From positions 1 to 41,672 of the forward strand of contig JALONR010000027.1 in NCBI GenBank assembly GCA_025454815.1: a stretch of 41,672 nt of DNA. The letters run 5' to 3'. The notes beneath the pieces are model-generated. The model saw only the letters and a program-made list of their open reading frames with translations, ran no database searches and was not told the origin of the DNA. Below, in pieces: positions 17,107 to 24,934 of this stretch; the stretch's first letter is position 1; each line of letters begins with the position of its first letter. The position numbers and the translations under genes were made by a program. Origin of the DNA: Bacteroidales bacterium (GTDB lineage: Bacteria > Bacteroidota > Bacteroidia > Bacteroidales > VadinHA17).

Positions 17107-17691
17107 TTATATATCCTTTGCCAGCAAGTTGTTCTTCCTCATGAGCCGGCCGCCGCAAACCGGACATACCTCATCCTTGCAGCGATGTGAAGACTCATGC
17201 TCCTTTTCATACCCGCAGCCAGGACAGACGCATATATCAGAAGGAACCCTATTCGTGACAGGAGTAGATTCATCCACAGGCACATAGTTCACAATCTCGC
17301 TGCTTCCGCATAACGGACATTTATCAGGAATGACGCTCTTCTCAGGATGGTTGAAGAGGCATCTGCAACCGTTGCATTTGTACCATTCGCTGTCAAAGTA
17401 AATCTTTCCCCCTTCGATAATGATCTGCTTCCCCGTTACCAGGGCATCGGCGATCTTCGCCCTCGCCTTTGCATAAATACGTGTCAGTGTGGGGCGCGAA
17501 ACATCCATCACACGGGCAGCCTCATGATGGTTGAGATTCTCATAGTCGCAGAGCCTGATAACTTCATACTCCTCAAGATGCAGGAAAACCGACCTGGGCT
17601 GACCGCCCCTGGCAGTCCCGCCATAAGGCCGGAATCCAGAGATGACCGGAGGATTGCTTACTCTTCTTAGTCGTGTTGGACGTGGTGACAC
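17107..17691 (-). CDS. DUF134-type helix-turn-helix regulator with C-terminal zinc ribbons
   Basis: 194 aa from a GTG start, chosen because MSPRPTRLRRVSNPP matches the usual DUF134 N-terminus and the promoter leaves a leader of only about 15 nt. Residues 1-100 are DUF134: FRPYG, then LEEYEVIRLCDYENLNHHEAARVMDVSRPTLTRIYAKAR, a sigma-region-4-like HTH. The C-terminal half is unusually long for the family and holds about ten cysteines in CxxC pairs (CNGC, CPLC, CPGC, CPVC), likely zinc ribbons or a metal/redox sensor. DUF134 domains are often encoded next to, or fused with, NifX-like domains, which supports a role as regulator of the genes downstream. Confidence 0.85.
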   Translation of the reverse strand: MSPRPTRLRRVSNPPVISGFRPYGGTARGGQPRSVFLHLEEYEVIRLCDYENLNHHEAARVMDVSRPTLTRIYAKARAKIADALVTGKQIIIEGGKIYFDSEWYKCNGCRCLFNHPEKSVIPDKCPLCGSSEIVNYVPVDESTPVTNRVPSDICVCPGCGYEKEHESSHRCKDEVCPVCGGRLMRKNNLLAKDI

Positions 17692-17712
17692 TTTTTGATC
17701 ATTTGCTCGCTA

Positions 17713-17744
17713 CAAAGATAATGAACATATGATCATAATACAAA
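17713..17744 (-). promoter_or_regulatory. Bacteroidetes-type promoter for the DUF134 gene
   Basis: On the minus strand TTTG (17744-17741), exactly 20 nt, then TATCTTTG (17720-17713), matching TTTG-N(19-21)-TAnnTTTG. The expected start of transcription is near 17706. It is the best promoter in the window and supports the phylum assignment. Confidence 0.75.
17728..17737. promoter_or_regulatory. Palindromic operator candidate inside the DUF134 promoter
   Basis: TATGATCATA is a perfect 10-bp palindrome between the -33 and -7 boxes. A second TGATCA lies at 17696-17701, centred 34 bp away, at the start of the transcript. The position is right for repression, perhaps autoregulation. Confidence 0.4.
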
Positions 17745-17776
17745 TTGCAAATTATTATTCTATGAAATAATGAAAG

Positions 17777-17807
17777 AGGCTGATGCAAACCAATGTATCA
17801 GTAGCCT
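17777..17807 (-). terminator. Weak hairpin after the lactonase-like gene
   Basis: AGGCTGAT (17777-17784) can pair with ATCAGTAGCCT (17797-17807) with a 3-nt bulge. On the minus strand it is followed by CTCTTTCATTATTT. It lies between the lactonase gene stop and the DUF134 promoter. Confidence 0.3.
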
Positions 17808-17852
17808 GAAAATTGGAAAGTGAGATAAAAACGGGTGTAACCGGGAAGCAGG

Positions 17853-18935
17853 TTACTTCACAAAACGCACACAGGACGGAGCATTGAATGAGAGGTTTGG
17901 AATATCATCTGACGAGCCTCCGCCATCTTGAACTACTGATATTGTATTTGATCTCTGGTTTGCCACCAGGAAGATTTTTCCGGACGGAGATACGGCAAAG
18001 TTACGGGGCCAGTTGCCACCGCAACTGCGGTGAAAAGGTTCAGAAAGCGTCCCGTCAACACCCACCCTGAAGGTTACGATGCTGTTATGTCCCCGGTTCG
18101 AGCCGAATATCATTTTCCCGCTGCGCGAAAGATGTATATCTGCGCAGTAGCTTTTCTCTGTGTATCCTTCCGGCAGCGTGCTGACAGTTTGTGTGGCAGT
18201 CACGGTATCTGAAAGGATATTGTATACTGACGCCGTGGAATTAAGTTCATTGATGACATAGAGGTTTGAAGAGGATCTGTCTATTGCCATGTGCCTCGGA
18301 CCGCTTCCGGGTTCACAGTTGAAGTAAGCTATGTCTGCATTCATCAGAAGCCCCAGTGTGGTGTCGAGCTTCAACTGGTGCACCCTGTCGAGGCCCAGAT
18401 CGGAAACATAGTATGTGTGAAGCCTCGGGTTATGGATGGTCATGTGAGGGTGCGACCTGTCACCGTAGAATATAACATCAGTTACCTTTTCGGGTATACC
18501 TTCGCCGTTAAGCTTCACAACGGAAACGGAGCCGCTCCCATAGTTGGCTGTGATCAGGTATTTGCCGTCAACTGAAACCTCAATATGGCATGGTCCTCCA
18601 CCTCCCTGGTTCATTGAACTGATTTTCTCCAGGCTTTTGCTTTTCTTGTCATACCGTAATGTGGTGATGCCTCCGCCGGCTTTCATGTCAAAAGTGTCGA
18701 CCTCGTTGACAAGATAAATCAGGCCTCCCTTTCCGAAGGTAAAATATGAAGGATTATCCCCGACAGTGATATCCGACAATTTCTCTATACTGCCGTTGCC
18801 ATTTAGTCTGCACAGAATTACATCGGCGGCGCCATCGCCGGAATAGCCGGATGCTAGAAATGTCTTTCCACCCATATTACACGAGGAGAGAAACGAAGTG
18901 AGCACCACTGCGACAAGTATTATTGGATCTTTCAT
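17853..18935 (-). CDS. Lactonase-family beta-propeller lipoprotein (6-phosphogluconolactonase-like)
   Basis: 360 aa. The lipoprotein signal ends in SSC with Cys19. The rest matches the seven-bladed YbhE/cycloisomerase-type lactonase family: GDNPSYFTF near the first blade, GGGGPCHIEVSVDGKYLITANYGSGSVSV, HPHMTIHNPRLHTYYVSDLG, GPRHMAIDRSSSNLYVINELNSTASVY, and NWPRNFAVSPSGKIFLVANQRSN. Cytosolic relatives hydrolyse 6-phosphogluconolactone. An exported, lipid-anchored member is unlikely to act on a phosphorylated intermediate, so the substrate is probably another sugar lactone (inference). Transcribed alone. Confidence 0.87.
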   Translation of the reverse strand: MKDPIILVAVVLTSFLSSCNMGGKTFLASGYSGDGAADVILCRLNGNGSIEKLSDITVGDNPSYFTFGKGGLIYLVNEVDTFDMKAGGGITTLRYDKKSKSLEKISSMNQGGGGPCHIEVSVDGKYLITANYGSGSVSVVKLNGEGIPEKVTDVIFYGDRSHPHMTIHNPRLHTYYVSDLGLDRVHQLKLDTTLGLLMNADIAYFNCEPGSGPRHMAIDRSSSNLYVINELNSTASVYNILSDTVTATQTVSTLPEGYTEKSYCADIHLSRSGKMIFGSNRGHNSIVTFRVGVDGTLSEPFHRSCGGNWPRNFAVSPSGKIFLVANQRSNTISVVQDGGGSSDDIPNLSFNAPSCVRFVK

Positions 18936-19126
18936 CAGAATGCCTGTATATCATAGTTACCCGGGTCTGCATCCATAATCACGGCATGGCCGGACAAATT
19001 CCTTTTTCTGCCCTGAGTGAGCATTTACCTTCAAAGAAACATCATTTTGCATTGAAAACCATACATTTTTTTGTAGTAAGATTCCACCTTCCACAATTGG
19101 CAGTGTGGGGGTGAGTCCCGTTCATT

Positions 19127-19161
19127 AAAAAAAGAGCGAAGTGGTGCACCTCCGCTCTTTT
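19127..19161 (-). terminator. Rho-independent terminator for the AT-rich lipoprotein gene
   Basis: AAAAGAGCG (19130-19138) and CGCTCTTTT (19153-19161) form a perfect 9-bp stem with a 14-nt loop. On the minus strand it is followed by an uninterrupted T-run (19127-19133 on the plus strand reads all A). It lies 48 bp after the stop of the 19209 gene. Confidence 0.8.
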
Positions 19162-19208
19162 CAAAGATGAATCTATAGATTAACAGAAGGATATCAGAGC
19201 TTTATGGT

Positions 19209-19925
19209 TTAATTTATTTTCATAGCCCTGATGTGTGTAAAGCCACAATAGTTCGACCCACTGTTATGCGACCAGGTAGATGGATCGGAATCAATTACTG
19301 TATATGACCCCGGTTTAATCTTCGTTAATGGATGAAATACCCAATATGCATTTGTCACTCCACCCTGACCAACAATACCCCAGGTCTGCCAGGGACCGTA
19401 AATTGTACCATCCGAATGCTTCAAAGAAATCGTTCCAGGCAGAGCTCCTCCATTAAAATAATGATAATCATGTATATATGTAATCAGACGTTCTTTATCT
19501 GTTGTGAATACAGTAGGATTAGTCGGCCCATTCTGTACACCACCAATGTTTTCATTGCTAAACAATAACTCATCATCAATTGCTGTGTCTGAAACAGTTA
19601 TTTTTACACATGCCTTTTGATTCGGATCAGAAACCAGGGTTGCATAAACCTTATATACACCATTATCGGCAGGAGCTTTATAGATCCCTACATTATTAAA
19701 TGTCGGGTCTTCTGTAATAATTCCTCCGTTTTCAGGTTCCACAGACCATGTGACAGATTGATCGGTTATGCTGTTGTCAAATACAACTACAAATGCTCTC
19801 GACTCGTTGGCTACCATATAGGCTTCAGGAATACCAAAAGAGAGTTTCTGGTTTATCTCATTCTCAGGAGTTTTTTCACATCCGATGACAAGGAGTGACA
19901 GTACAAAAAACAAAAGCTTTCTCAT
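19209..19925 (-). CDS. Lipoprotein with Ig-like domain and uncharacterised C-terminal domain
   Basis: 238 aa. The lipoprotein signal MRKLLFFVLSLLVIGC has Cys16. Residues 30-110 look like a BIG/Ig-like beta-sandwich (FNNVGIYKAPADNGVYKVYAT is the BIG2-type signature). The C-terminal half contains LKHSDGTIYGPWQTWG and ends with SDPSTWSHNSGSNYCGF, a pattern I know only as recurring in Bacteroidetes surface lipoproteins. Function unknown. The DNA is noticeably more AT-rich than neighbouring genes and the gene carries its own terminator, which suggests a recent cassette-like acquisition. Confidence 0.75.
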   Translation of the reverse strand: MRKLLFFVLSLLVIGCEKTPENEINQKLSFGIPEAYMVANESRAFVVVFDNSITDQSVTWSVEPENGGIITEDPTFNNVGIYKAPADNGVYKVYATLVSDPNQKACVKITVSDTAIDDELLFSNENIGGVQNGPTNPTVFTTDKERLITYIHDYHYFNGGALPGTISLKHSDGTIYGPWQTWGIVGQGGVTNAYWVFHPLTKIKPGSYTVIDSDPSTWSHNSGSNYCGFTHIRAMKIN

Positions 19926-20066
19926 ATTACCGGTTTTAGGTTTACAAGCAAAAAAAAGAGAAATAGAAATTACAAATGCCCCAACTTCGCATTATGTGAA
20001 AATGTTTTTGACAAAAAAACAAAATCCAATGATCAACGTTTTCCGGTGAAACAATTTTCTCCCAAT

Positions 20067-20702
20067 TTATGGGACATCAGTTCTGATTTTTCTCTGCCAC
20101 TGTATGAACCCATAAATCGCCATTGCAAGGAAAATGATGTATTGTACTGAAACTAGCATGATGCCTCGCATGGAGTACATAGCTATGCTCATAATGTTGA
20201 CGAGGATCCACAGCACCCAGTTCTCCAGCTTCAGTCTCGCACATAGGAGCGATGCCGCGATGCTCATCACCGCTATCATGGCATCGGTATAGACGAATGT
20301 TGCCCTGACAGGGAAAAACTCAGGCAACCACAGATGGATCCTCCCCATCACCGTGCCCATGGCAAGTGTCATGGCAATGATTCCCGCCACCCAGAAAACC
20401 CTTCCCTTGTGACTTAAAAGCGTTACCGGCTCCTCTCCGTTGGTGCTCTGCTTTTTCCAGTTGAACCAGCCATATATGGCATTGCAGAAGAAAAATATCT
20501 GCAGAATCATAGCCGAATAGAGATTCACCTGGTAGTAAAGCATGAAGAAAAGCACGGCGTTGATGAGTGCAACGATCCATGTGATTATGTTTGCCCTGGC
20601 TGCATACCAGACGGCTGCCAGCCCGGTGAGCACCGCAAGCAGCTCGAGGAGGCTCATGCGGTAGCCGAGGAGTTCGAAGAGGGTGGTGTCAATGTTGAAC
20701 AT
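20067..20702 (-). CDS. pnuC: Nicotinamide riboside/mononucleotide transporter PnuC
   Basis: 211 aa from the ATG at 20702. The longest frame begins at 20885, but its extra 61 residues translate the palindromic repeat and intergenic DNA and overlap the divergent MutS-like gene. About seven membrane segments are present; LAVLTGLAAVWYAARANIITWIVAL and FFCNAIYGWFNWKK are PnuC hallmarks (the WxxW-type motif lines the substrate path). PnuC facilitates uptake of nicotinamide riboside for NAD synthesis, trapped inside by phosphorylation. Some PnuC relatives carry thiamine or riboflavin; no TPP or FMN riboswitch is visible here and no NadR/NrtR gene is adjacent, so the substrate rests on family resemblance. 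Confidence 0.88.
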   Translation of the reverse strand: MFNIDTTLFELLGYRMSLLELLAVLTGLAAVWYAARANIITWIVALINAVLFFMLYYQVNLYSAMILQIFFFCNAIYGWFNWKKQSTNGEEPVTLLSHKGRVFWVAGIIAMTLAMGTVMGRIHLWLPEFFPVRATFVYTDAMIAVMSIAASLLCARLKLENWVLWILVNIMSIAMYSMRGIMLVSVQYIIFLAMAIYGFIQWQRKIRTDVP

Positions 20703-20719
20703 GTCTGAAGGTATGAAGG

Positions 20720-20744
20720 TCCCGACACCCTTCGGGTATCGGGA
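20720..20744. repeat. Palindromic dispersed repeat, copy 2, in the pnuC leader
   Basis: This 25-bp stretch is the exact reverse complement of 11833-11857, with arms TCCCGACACCC and GGGTATCGGGA and a 3-nt loop. It ends 17 bp above the pnuC ATG and would form a hairpin in the mRNA leader. Confidence 0.7.
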
Positions 20745-20806
20745 TTTCGCTCCGCCTGCTACGGAGCTCAATCTGATGGTCCTGGTTTTATGAAATTTGC
20801 TGGGTG

Positions 20807-20814
20807 TAAAGGTA
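20807..20814 (-). promoter_or_regulatory. Weak -7-like element for pnuC
   Basis: On the minus strand TACCTTTA matches seven of eight positions of TAnnTTTG, about 105 bp before the pnuC start. No TTG at -33. If used, the leader includes the palindromic repeat. Confidence 0.25.
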
Positions 20815-20866
20815 GTTAAAGCGGCGTTAAAGTGAAGTTGAAAATTGATTAGTTTTAACCCTTTAT

Positions 20867-22660
20867 TTGACCACGATGTCACCACACGAAATGTATATAT
20901 CCAGGGAGATGGAGTTCAGTCTCTCTGCCGAACGCCTCCGTAAGCTGGCGGACAGGCTGTCGATGGCCCGGCTGGCAGCATTTGCCGGAGGACTGGTGCT
21001 GTTCGGTGTGCTTTTATCATTCTCGGTATTTGCAGCCATAGTAACGCTTTCCGTGGCGCTGGTTCTGTTCGCCTGGCTGGTCATAAAATACGAAACAACA
21101 GAGAAGAGCAGGAAGAGATACCTGCACCTGGCAGAGATAAACAGGCTGGAGCTGCTGTGCCTGGAGGGTGACTTTTCCGGTTTTAAGACCGGCGAGGAAT
21201 ATTTTGAAAGAGACCACCCCTATTCTTATGACCTTGATATCTTCGGTAAGGCATCATTGTTCCAGTACATATGCCGGACAAACAGCAGGCCTGCCTCTGA
21301 CAGGCTGGCAGAGTACCTGAAACAACCAGCGGCAAAAGAAGAGATTTTGTTGCGCCAGGAGGCTGTTGCAGAGCTTCAGCCGCTCACAGACTGGCGACAG
21401 GAGATGATGACCCTCGGATACCTGAACACCGGAGCCGGCAATGACCCTTCCCCATTGATGCAGTGGCTCGGAAGTGATGACCTCTTCCGGAAAACAGTCA
21501 GGGAGAAAATTATCACCGGATGCCTCAGCCTCACGGCGGTGACAGTGATCATAGCAGTCATTGCAGGAATGCCGGCCGCGATACTAGCTCCTGTACTCGG
21601 AGTGAACTTTGTCTTCTACTTCACCCGTTTCAGGAAGATTTCAAAACTGCAGGAACAGGTAAGCCGGTCATCAGACCTGCTGAAGGCATACTCTGAAATC
21701 ATCAGACTGATTGAGAACAGAAGCTTTTCCTCCCCGCTGCTGCAAAAGCTGAAGTCAGCATTAAGGAATGAGATACCTGCCTCAGGCCGTATCAGGCAGC
21801 TCTCAAAGCTTGTCGGCCGGCTCGACTGGCGGCTGAACATGCTTATTTCTGCACCTCTCAATCTGCTTTTCTTTGCCGATATACATTTCTGCCTGGCGCT
21901 GGAGAAGTGGAAACGCAGACATGCAAGACAGATACCGGGCTGGTTTGCCTCGATGGCGGAGTTCGAGGCTCTGGCTTCAATGGCAAACGTGGCTTTCAAT
22001 AATCCCGGATGGGTTTACCCCCAGGTGACTGAAGACTATTTTATTTTCAGGGCTGAGGAGATGGGCCATCCGCTCATCCCTGCCGGAAGGCGTGTCAGCA
22101 ACGGATTCAACTCTGAAGGAGAGGGGAAAGCCATCATCGTTACAGGGTCAAATATGTCAGGCAAGAGTACCTTCCTCCGCACCTGCGGGGTGAATGCCGT
22201 ACTGGCCTTTGCCGGGGCACCCGTATGCGCCAGGGCCTTCACCATCTCGCTTGCCAGGCTCCATACCAGCATGCGGATATCAGACTCGCTCGAAGAGAAC
22301 ATATCCTCATTCTATGCTGAGCTGAGGCGACTCAGGGCGATCATCGCCGGAGCTGAATCCGATCCGAAGGTATTCCTGCTCCTTGACGAGATCCTCCGCG
22401 GCACCAACTCAGACGACAGGTATACCGGTTCAGTGGCACTGATAAAACAATTGACCGGCTACGGTTCCGTTGCCATTGTCGCAACTCATGACCTGCGCCT
22501 GGCCGGGCTGGAACCAGAGCTTCCTCAATCAATTGAGAACTACCATTTTGATGTGAAGGTAAACGATGAGGAACTCTTCTTCGATTACCGGCTCAACCCG
22601 GGCATCTGCTCAAGCTTCAATGCCTCGCTGCTGATGAAGAAGATGGGAATTAAAGTCTGA
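20867..22660 (+). CDS. Membrane-anchored MutS-related ATPase
   Basis: 597 aa. Two adjacent membrane helices near residues 35-75 and another hydrophobic pair near 215-250 precede a MutS core/clamp-like helical region and a MutS C-terminal ATPase: Walker A GSNMSGKST at 427-435 and Walker B region LLLDEILRGTNSDD, then ATHDL. The mismatch-recognition domain I and connector are missing, and no Smr domain follows, so it is neither MutS nor MutS2. Such membrane MutS-like ATPases are common in Bacteroidetes and have no established function known to me. Start uncertain: ATGs at 20867, 20876, 20891 and 20909 are all in frame. Confidence 0.85.
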   Translation: MTTMSPHEMYISREMEFSLSAERLRKLADRLSMARLAAFAGGLVLFGVLLSFSVFAAIVTLSVALVLFAWLVIKYETTEKSRKRYLHLAEINRLELLCLEGDFSGFKTGEEYFERDHPYSYDLDIFGKASLFQYICRTNSRPASDRLAEYLKQPAAKEEILLRQEAVAELQPLTDWRQEMMTLGYLNTGAGNDPSPLMQWLGSDDLFRKTVREKIITGCLSLTAVTVIIAVIAGMPAAILAPVLGVNFVFYFTRFRKISKLQEQVSRSSDLLKAYSEIIRLIENRSFSSPLLQKLKSALRNEIPASGRIRQLSKLVGRLDWRLNMLISAPLNLLFFADIHFCLALEKWKRRHARQIPGWFASMAEFEALASMANVAFNNPGWVYPQVTEDYFIFRAEEMGHPLIPAGRRVSNGFNSEGEGKAIIVTGSNMSGKSTFLRTCGVNAVLAFAGAPVCARAFTISLARLHTSMRISDSLEENISSFYAELRRLRAIIAGAESDPKVFLLLDEILRGTNSDDRYTGSVALIKQLTGYGSVAIVATHDLRLAGLEPELPQSIENYHFDVKVNDEELFFDYRLNPGICSSFNASLLMKKMGIKV

Positions 22661-22785
22661 AGGTCTGGAGGTCTGAAGGATTTGCGATGTGCGCTGTGCG
22701 GCCCGGCACTCCCGACTTCATAGGGACAGGTGCGTGTACGGGATTGACCCTGCTCATGTGTCGCAGGCTCTGATTGGCGAATTTG

Positions 22786-23718
22786 TCAGGCTATCCGGCG
22801 GTTAAGAAGTTTTAATAGTATTTCCGACTTTTCATTGTCAGTCAGCTGGCCGTCTATCCAGTTTATTGCAATGCCGCGGCGCTCCATGCCGCGGAACCAG
22901 GTCATCTGTCGCTTTGCAAAACGGTGTATCTCAATCTCCAGCTTCTGAACCATCTCATCACGCGAGAGCCTGTTCATCAGGTAAAGGGTTATATACTTGT
23001 ACTCCAGTCCGTAATAGATCAGGTCATCAGGGTGAATGCCGCCTGCCAGCAACCGCTGCACCTCCTCAATCATACCTTCCTCAAGCCTCTTCCGCAGCCT
23101 GTCACTTATACGCTGCCGCCTGGTCTCACGGTCAACAAACACCGCCGTCACCAGGGGATTCCTTACAGGGAAGGGCTTCTGACCAACCGGATGGCCGGCG
23201 TAGTAATCAGCAATCTCAATAGCCCTTACTGCCCTCTTCACGGTATCGACATCCGTCTTGTTGTGAAGACTCTTGTATTTTGACAAAATTTCCGTCAGCT
23301 CCTCAAGAGACCGTCCTGCCAGCAATGCCCTCAACTGCGTATTCACCGGCACTTGTACCAGCCGGTAACCGCTTACGATGCTGTCAACATACATCCCCGA
23401 CCCGCCGCACACCACCGGAAACGCTCCGCGTGCTGAAAGATCCTCAAAAACCTTCAGGAAATCACGCTGGTACTCATACACATTGTACCTGTACCCGGCA
23501 TCAACAATATCCAACATATGAACCGGCACCATCCGGCCGTCAACGGTATAATCTGACAGGTCCTTGCCGGTCCCGATATCCATCCCCCTGTAAACCTGCC
23601 TCGAGTCGGCGCTGATCACCTCACCTCCCAGCTGGTCTGCCACCAGGGCCGCCAGCCTCGTCTTACCCGTTGCTGTCGGGCCGGTGATCACCAATATATC
23701 ATAAAGCGGACCGGTCAT
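22786..23718 (-). CDS. miaA: tRNA dimethylallyltransferase MiaA
   Basis: 310 aa, standard length. P-loop GPTATGKT (13-20), then ISADSRQVYRGMDIGTGK, the DMAPP/tRNA-contact region VVCGGSGMYVDSIVSG, and RKRLEEGMIEEVQRLLAGG and FAKRQMTWFRG near the end. It transfers a dimethylallyl group to N6 of A37 in tRNAs reading UNN codons, stabilising codon-anticodon pairing. Transcribed alone, divergent from the small membrane protein/smpB pair. Confidence 0.97.
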   Translation of the reverse strand: MTGPLYDILVITGPTATGKTRLAALVADQLGGEVISADSRQVYRGMDIGTGKDLSDYTVDGRMVPVHMLDIVDAGYRYNVYEYQRDFLKVFEDLSARGAFPVVCGGSGMYVDSIVSGYRLVQVPVNTQLRALLAGRSLEELTEILSKYKSLHNKTDVDTVKRAVRAIEIADYYAGHPVGQKPFPVRNPLVTAVFVDRETRRQRISDRLRKRLEEGMIEEVQRLLAGGIHPDDLIYYGLEYKYITLYLMNRLSRDEMVQKLEIEIHRFAKRQMTWFRGMERRGIAINWIDGQLTDNEKSEILLKLLNRRIA

Positions 23719-23834
23719 TCATTGAATGGAATTATATCCGGACAAAGCTCCGGCTTCTTTCTTTCACCTGGCTGCCATGATTGCCAAAGTGATTAAAGAT
23801 AGCCATTAACGAGCCAATGTATCTCATTTTTACT

Positions 23835-23842
23835 TAATTTTG
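23835..23842 (+). promoter_or_regulatory. Candidate -7 element (TAATTTTG) for the membrane protein-smpB operon
   Basis: TAATTTTG fits TAnnTTTG and lies 24 bp before the ATG at 23866, the right distance for a short leader. No TTG at -33. Confidence 0.5.
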
Positions 23843-23865
23843 CCGTTCGCCAACAGACAGAGGTC

Positions 23866-24447
23866 ATGGACTTCAGGTTTTTGTATCATAGAACAAAGTA
23901 TTTCATCATCAATCCCGGCAAGGCATGGGATGTGGTACATCGTGAAAACAGGCCGATGCAGTTTGTCAGGGGAAGCTTCTTCCTGCCGCTGATCATCCTG
24001 GTCACGATAAGTGCGTTCCTTGGTTCGATGTTCTTCATCAACACGACCCTGAAACCGATGTACTCGGTGCTGGCGGCTGTTAACACCTTCCTCTTCCTCT
24101 ATCTCGGCGTATATGCCTCCGCATTTGCGGTGAGGGAGATTATGAGGGCAATGGATCTCGGCCATGATTTCCTGGTGGCATTCAAGCTGGTGGCATATTC
24201 CATGGCCCCCATCTTCCTGTCACTCACCATCAGCCGCCTGTTTGAATCACTGTTGTTTATCAATGTCCTGGGACTCTACGGTCTTTACATCTTCTGGATC
24301 GGGATGGAGGTAATGGTCAACCCGCCTGACCACAAGAAGCTCCCGATGATTATAGCTACGGTTGTATCAATGCTGATAATATTCTTCCTTCTGCTGGCAA
24401 TACTCTCAAAGCTGACCGAGGCGGTTTACTTTACCATCTTCGCCTGA
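23866..24447 (+). CDS. Yip1/DUF1282-like five-helix membrane protein
   Basis: 193 aa with a short cytoplasmic N-terminus (RTKYFIINPGKAWDVVHRE) and about five membrane helices (about 37-58, 67-86, 106-127, 133-148, 160-185). The NPGKAWDVV opening followed by this helix layout resembles the Yip1/DUF1282 family of bacterial membrane proteins, whose role is not established. It starts the operon that continues 8 bp later with smpB; no functional link to trans-translation is evident. Confidence 0.72.
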   Translation: MDFRFLYHRTKYFIINPGKAWDVVHRENRPMQFVRGSFFLPLIILVTISAFLGSMFFINTTLKPMYSVLAAVNTFLFLYLGVYASAFAVREIMRAMDLGHDFLVAFKLVAYSMAPIFLSLTISRLFESLLFINVLGLYGLYIFWIGMEVMVNPPDHKKLPMIIATVVSMLIIFFLLLAILSKLTEAVYFTIFA

Positions 24448-24455
24448 GACATCAG

Positions 24456-24923
24456 ATGAGAAGCGATCACAGCAATATTGTCATCAAGAACCGCAGGGCA
24501 TGGCACGACTATGAATTCCTTGAAAAGCTCATTGCCGGAATAAAGCTCACCGGCACAGAGATAAAATCCATCCGTGCCGGGAAAGCAAACCTGACTGACT
24601 CATTCTGTGCTTTTCGCAACGGCGAACTCTTCGTCACCGGGATGCATATCTCAGAATATTACTGGGGTAACATTAACAACCATGACCCGCTTGGTGAGAG
24701 AAAACTTCTGCTGACGCGAAAGGAGCTCCGCCGGTGGGAAAGGAAGGTCAACGAAACGGGACTGACAATCATCGTCACGAAGGTATTCATCAACGAACGG
24801 GGGCTGGCAAAAGCCGAAATAGCTCTTGCAAAGGGGAAGAAGCAGTATGACAAGCGCGACACCCTTAAAAAGCGAGACCACGAACGTGAGATGGATCACC
24901 ACACCAAGGAACGAGGAAGGTAA
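24456..24923 (+). CDS. smpB: SsrA-binding protein SmpB
   Basis: 155 aa, standard size. KNRRAWHDYEFLEKLIAGIKLTGTEIKSIR and FVTGMHISEYYWGN are SmpB core motifs. The basic tail KKQYDKRDTLKKRDHEREM occupies the decoding centre when tmRNA rescues a stalled ribosome. ssrA itself is not seen in the window. It converges with the LOG gene with an 11-bp gap. Confidence 0.96.
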   Translation: MRSDHSNIVIKNRRAWHDYEFLEKLIAGIKLTGTEIKSIRAGKANLTDSFCAFRNGELFVTGMHISEYYWGNINNHDPLGERKLLLTRKELRRWERKVNETGLTIIVTKVFINERGLAKAEIALAKGKKQYDKRDTLKKRDHEREMDHHTKERGR

Positions 24924-24934
24924 CCCGGAGAAAC

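Noticed and set aside
20703..20866. TPP or NAD-type riboswitch before pnuC
   Set aside because: No TPP core motif or other recognisable aptamer is visible; the only structure is the dispersed palindrome.
20703..20885. 61-residue N-terminal extension of PnuC
   Set aside because: It translates the palindromic repeat and intergenic DNA, lacks membrane-protein character, and would overlap the start of the divergent MutS-like gene.
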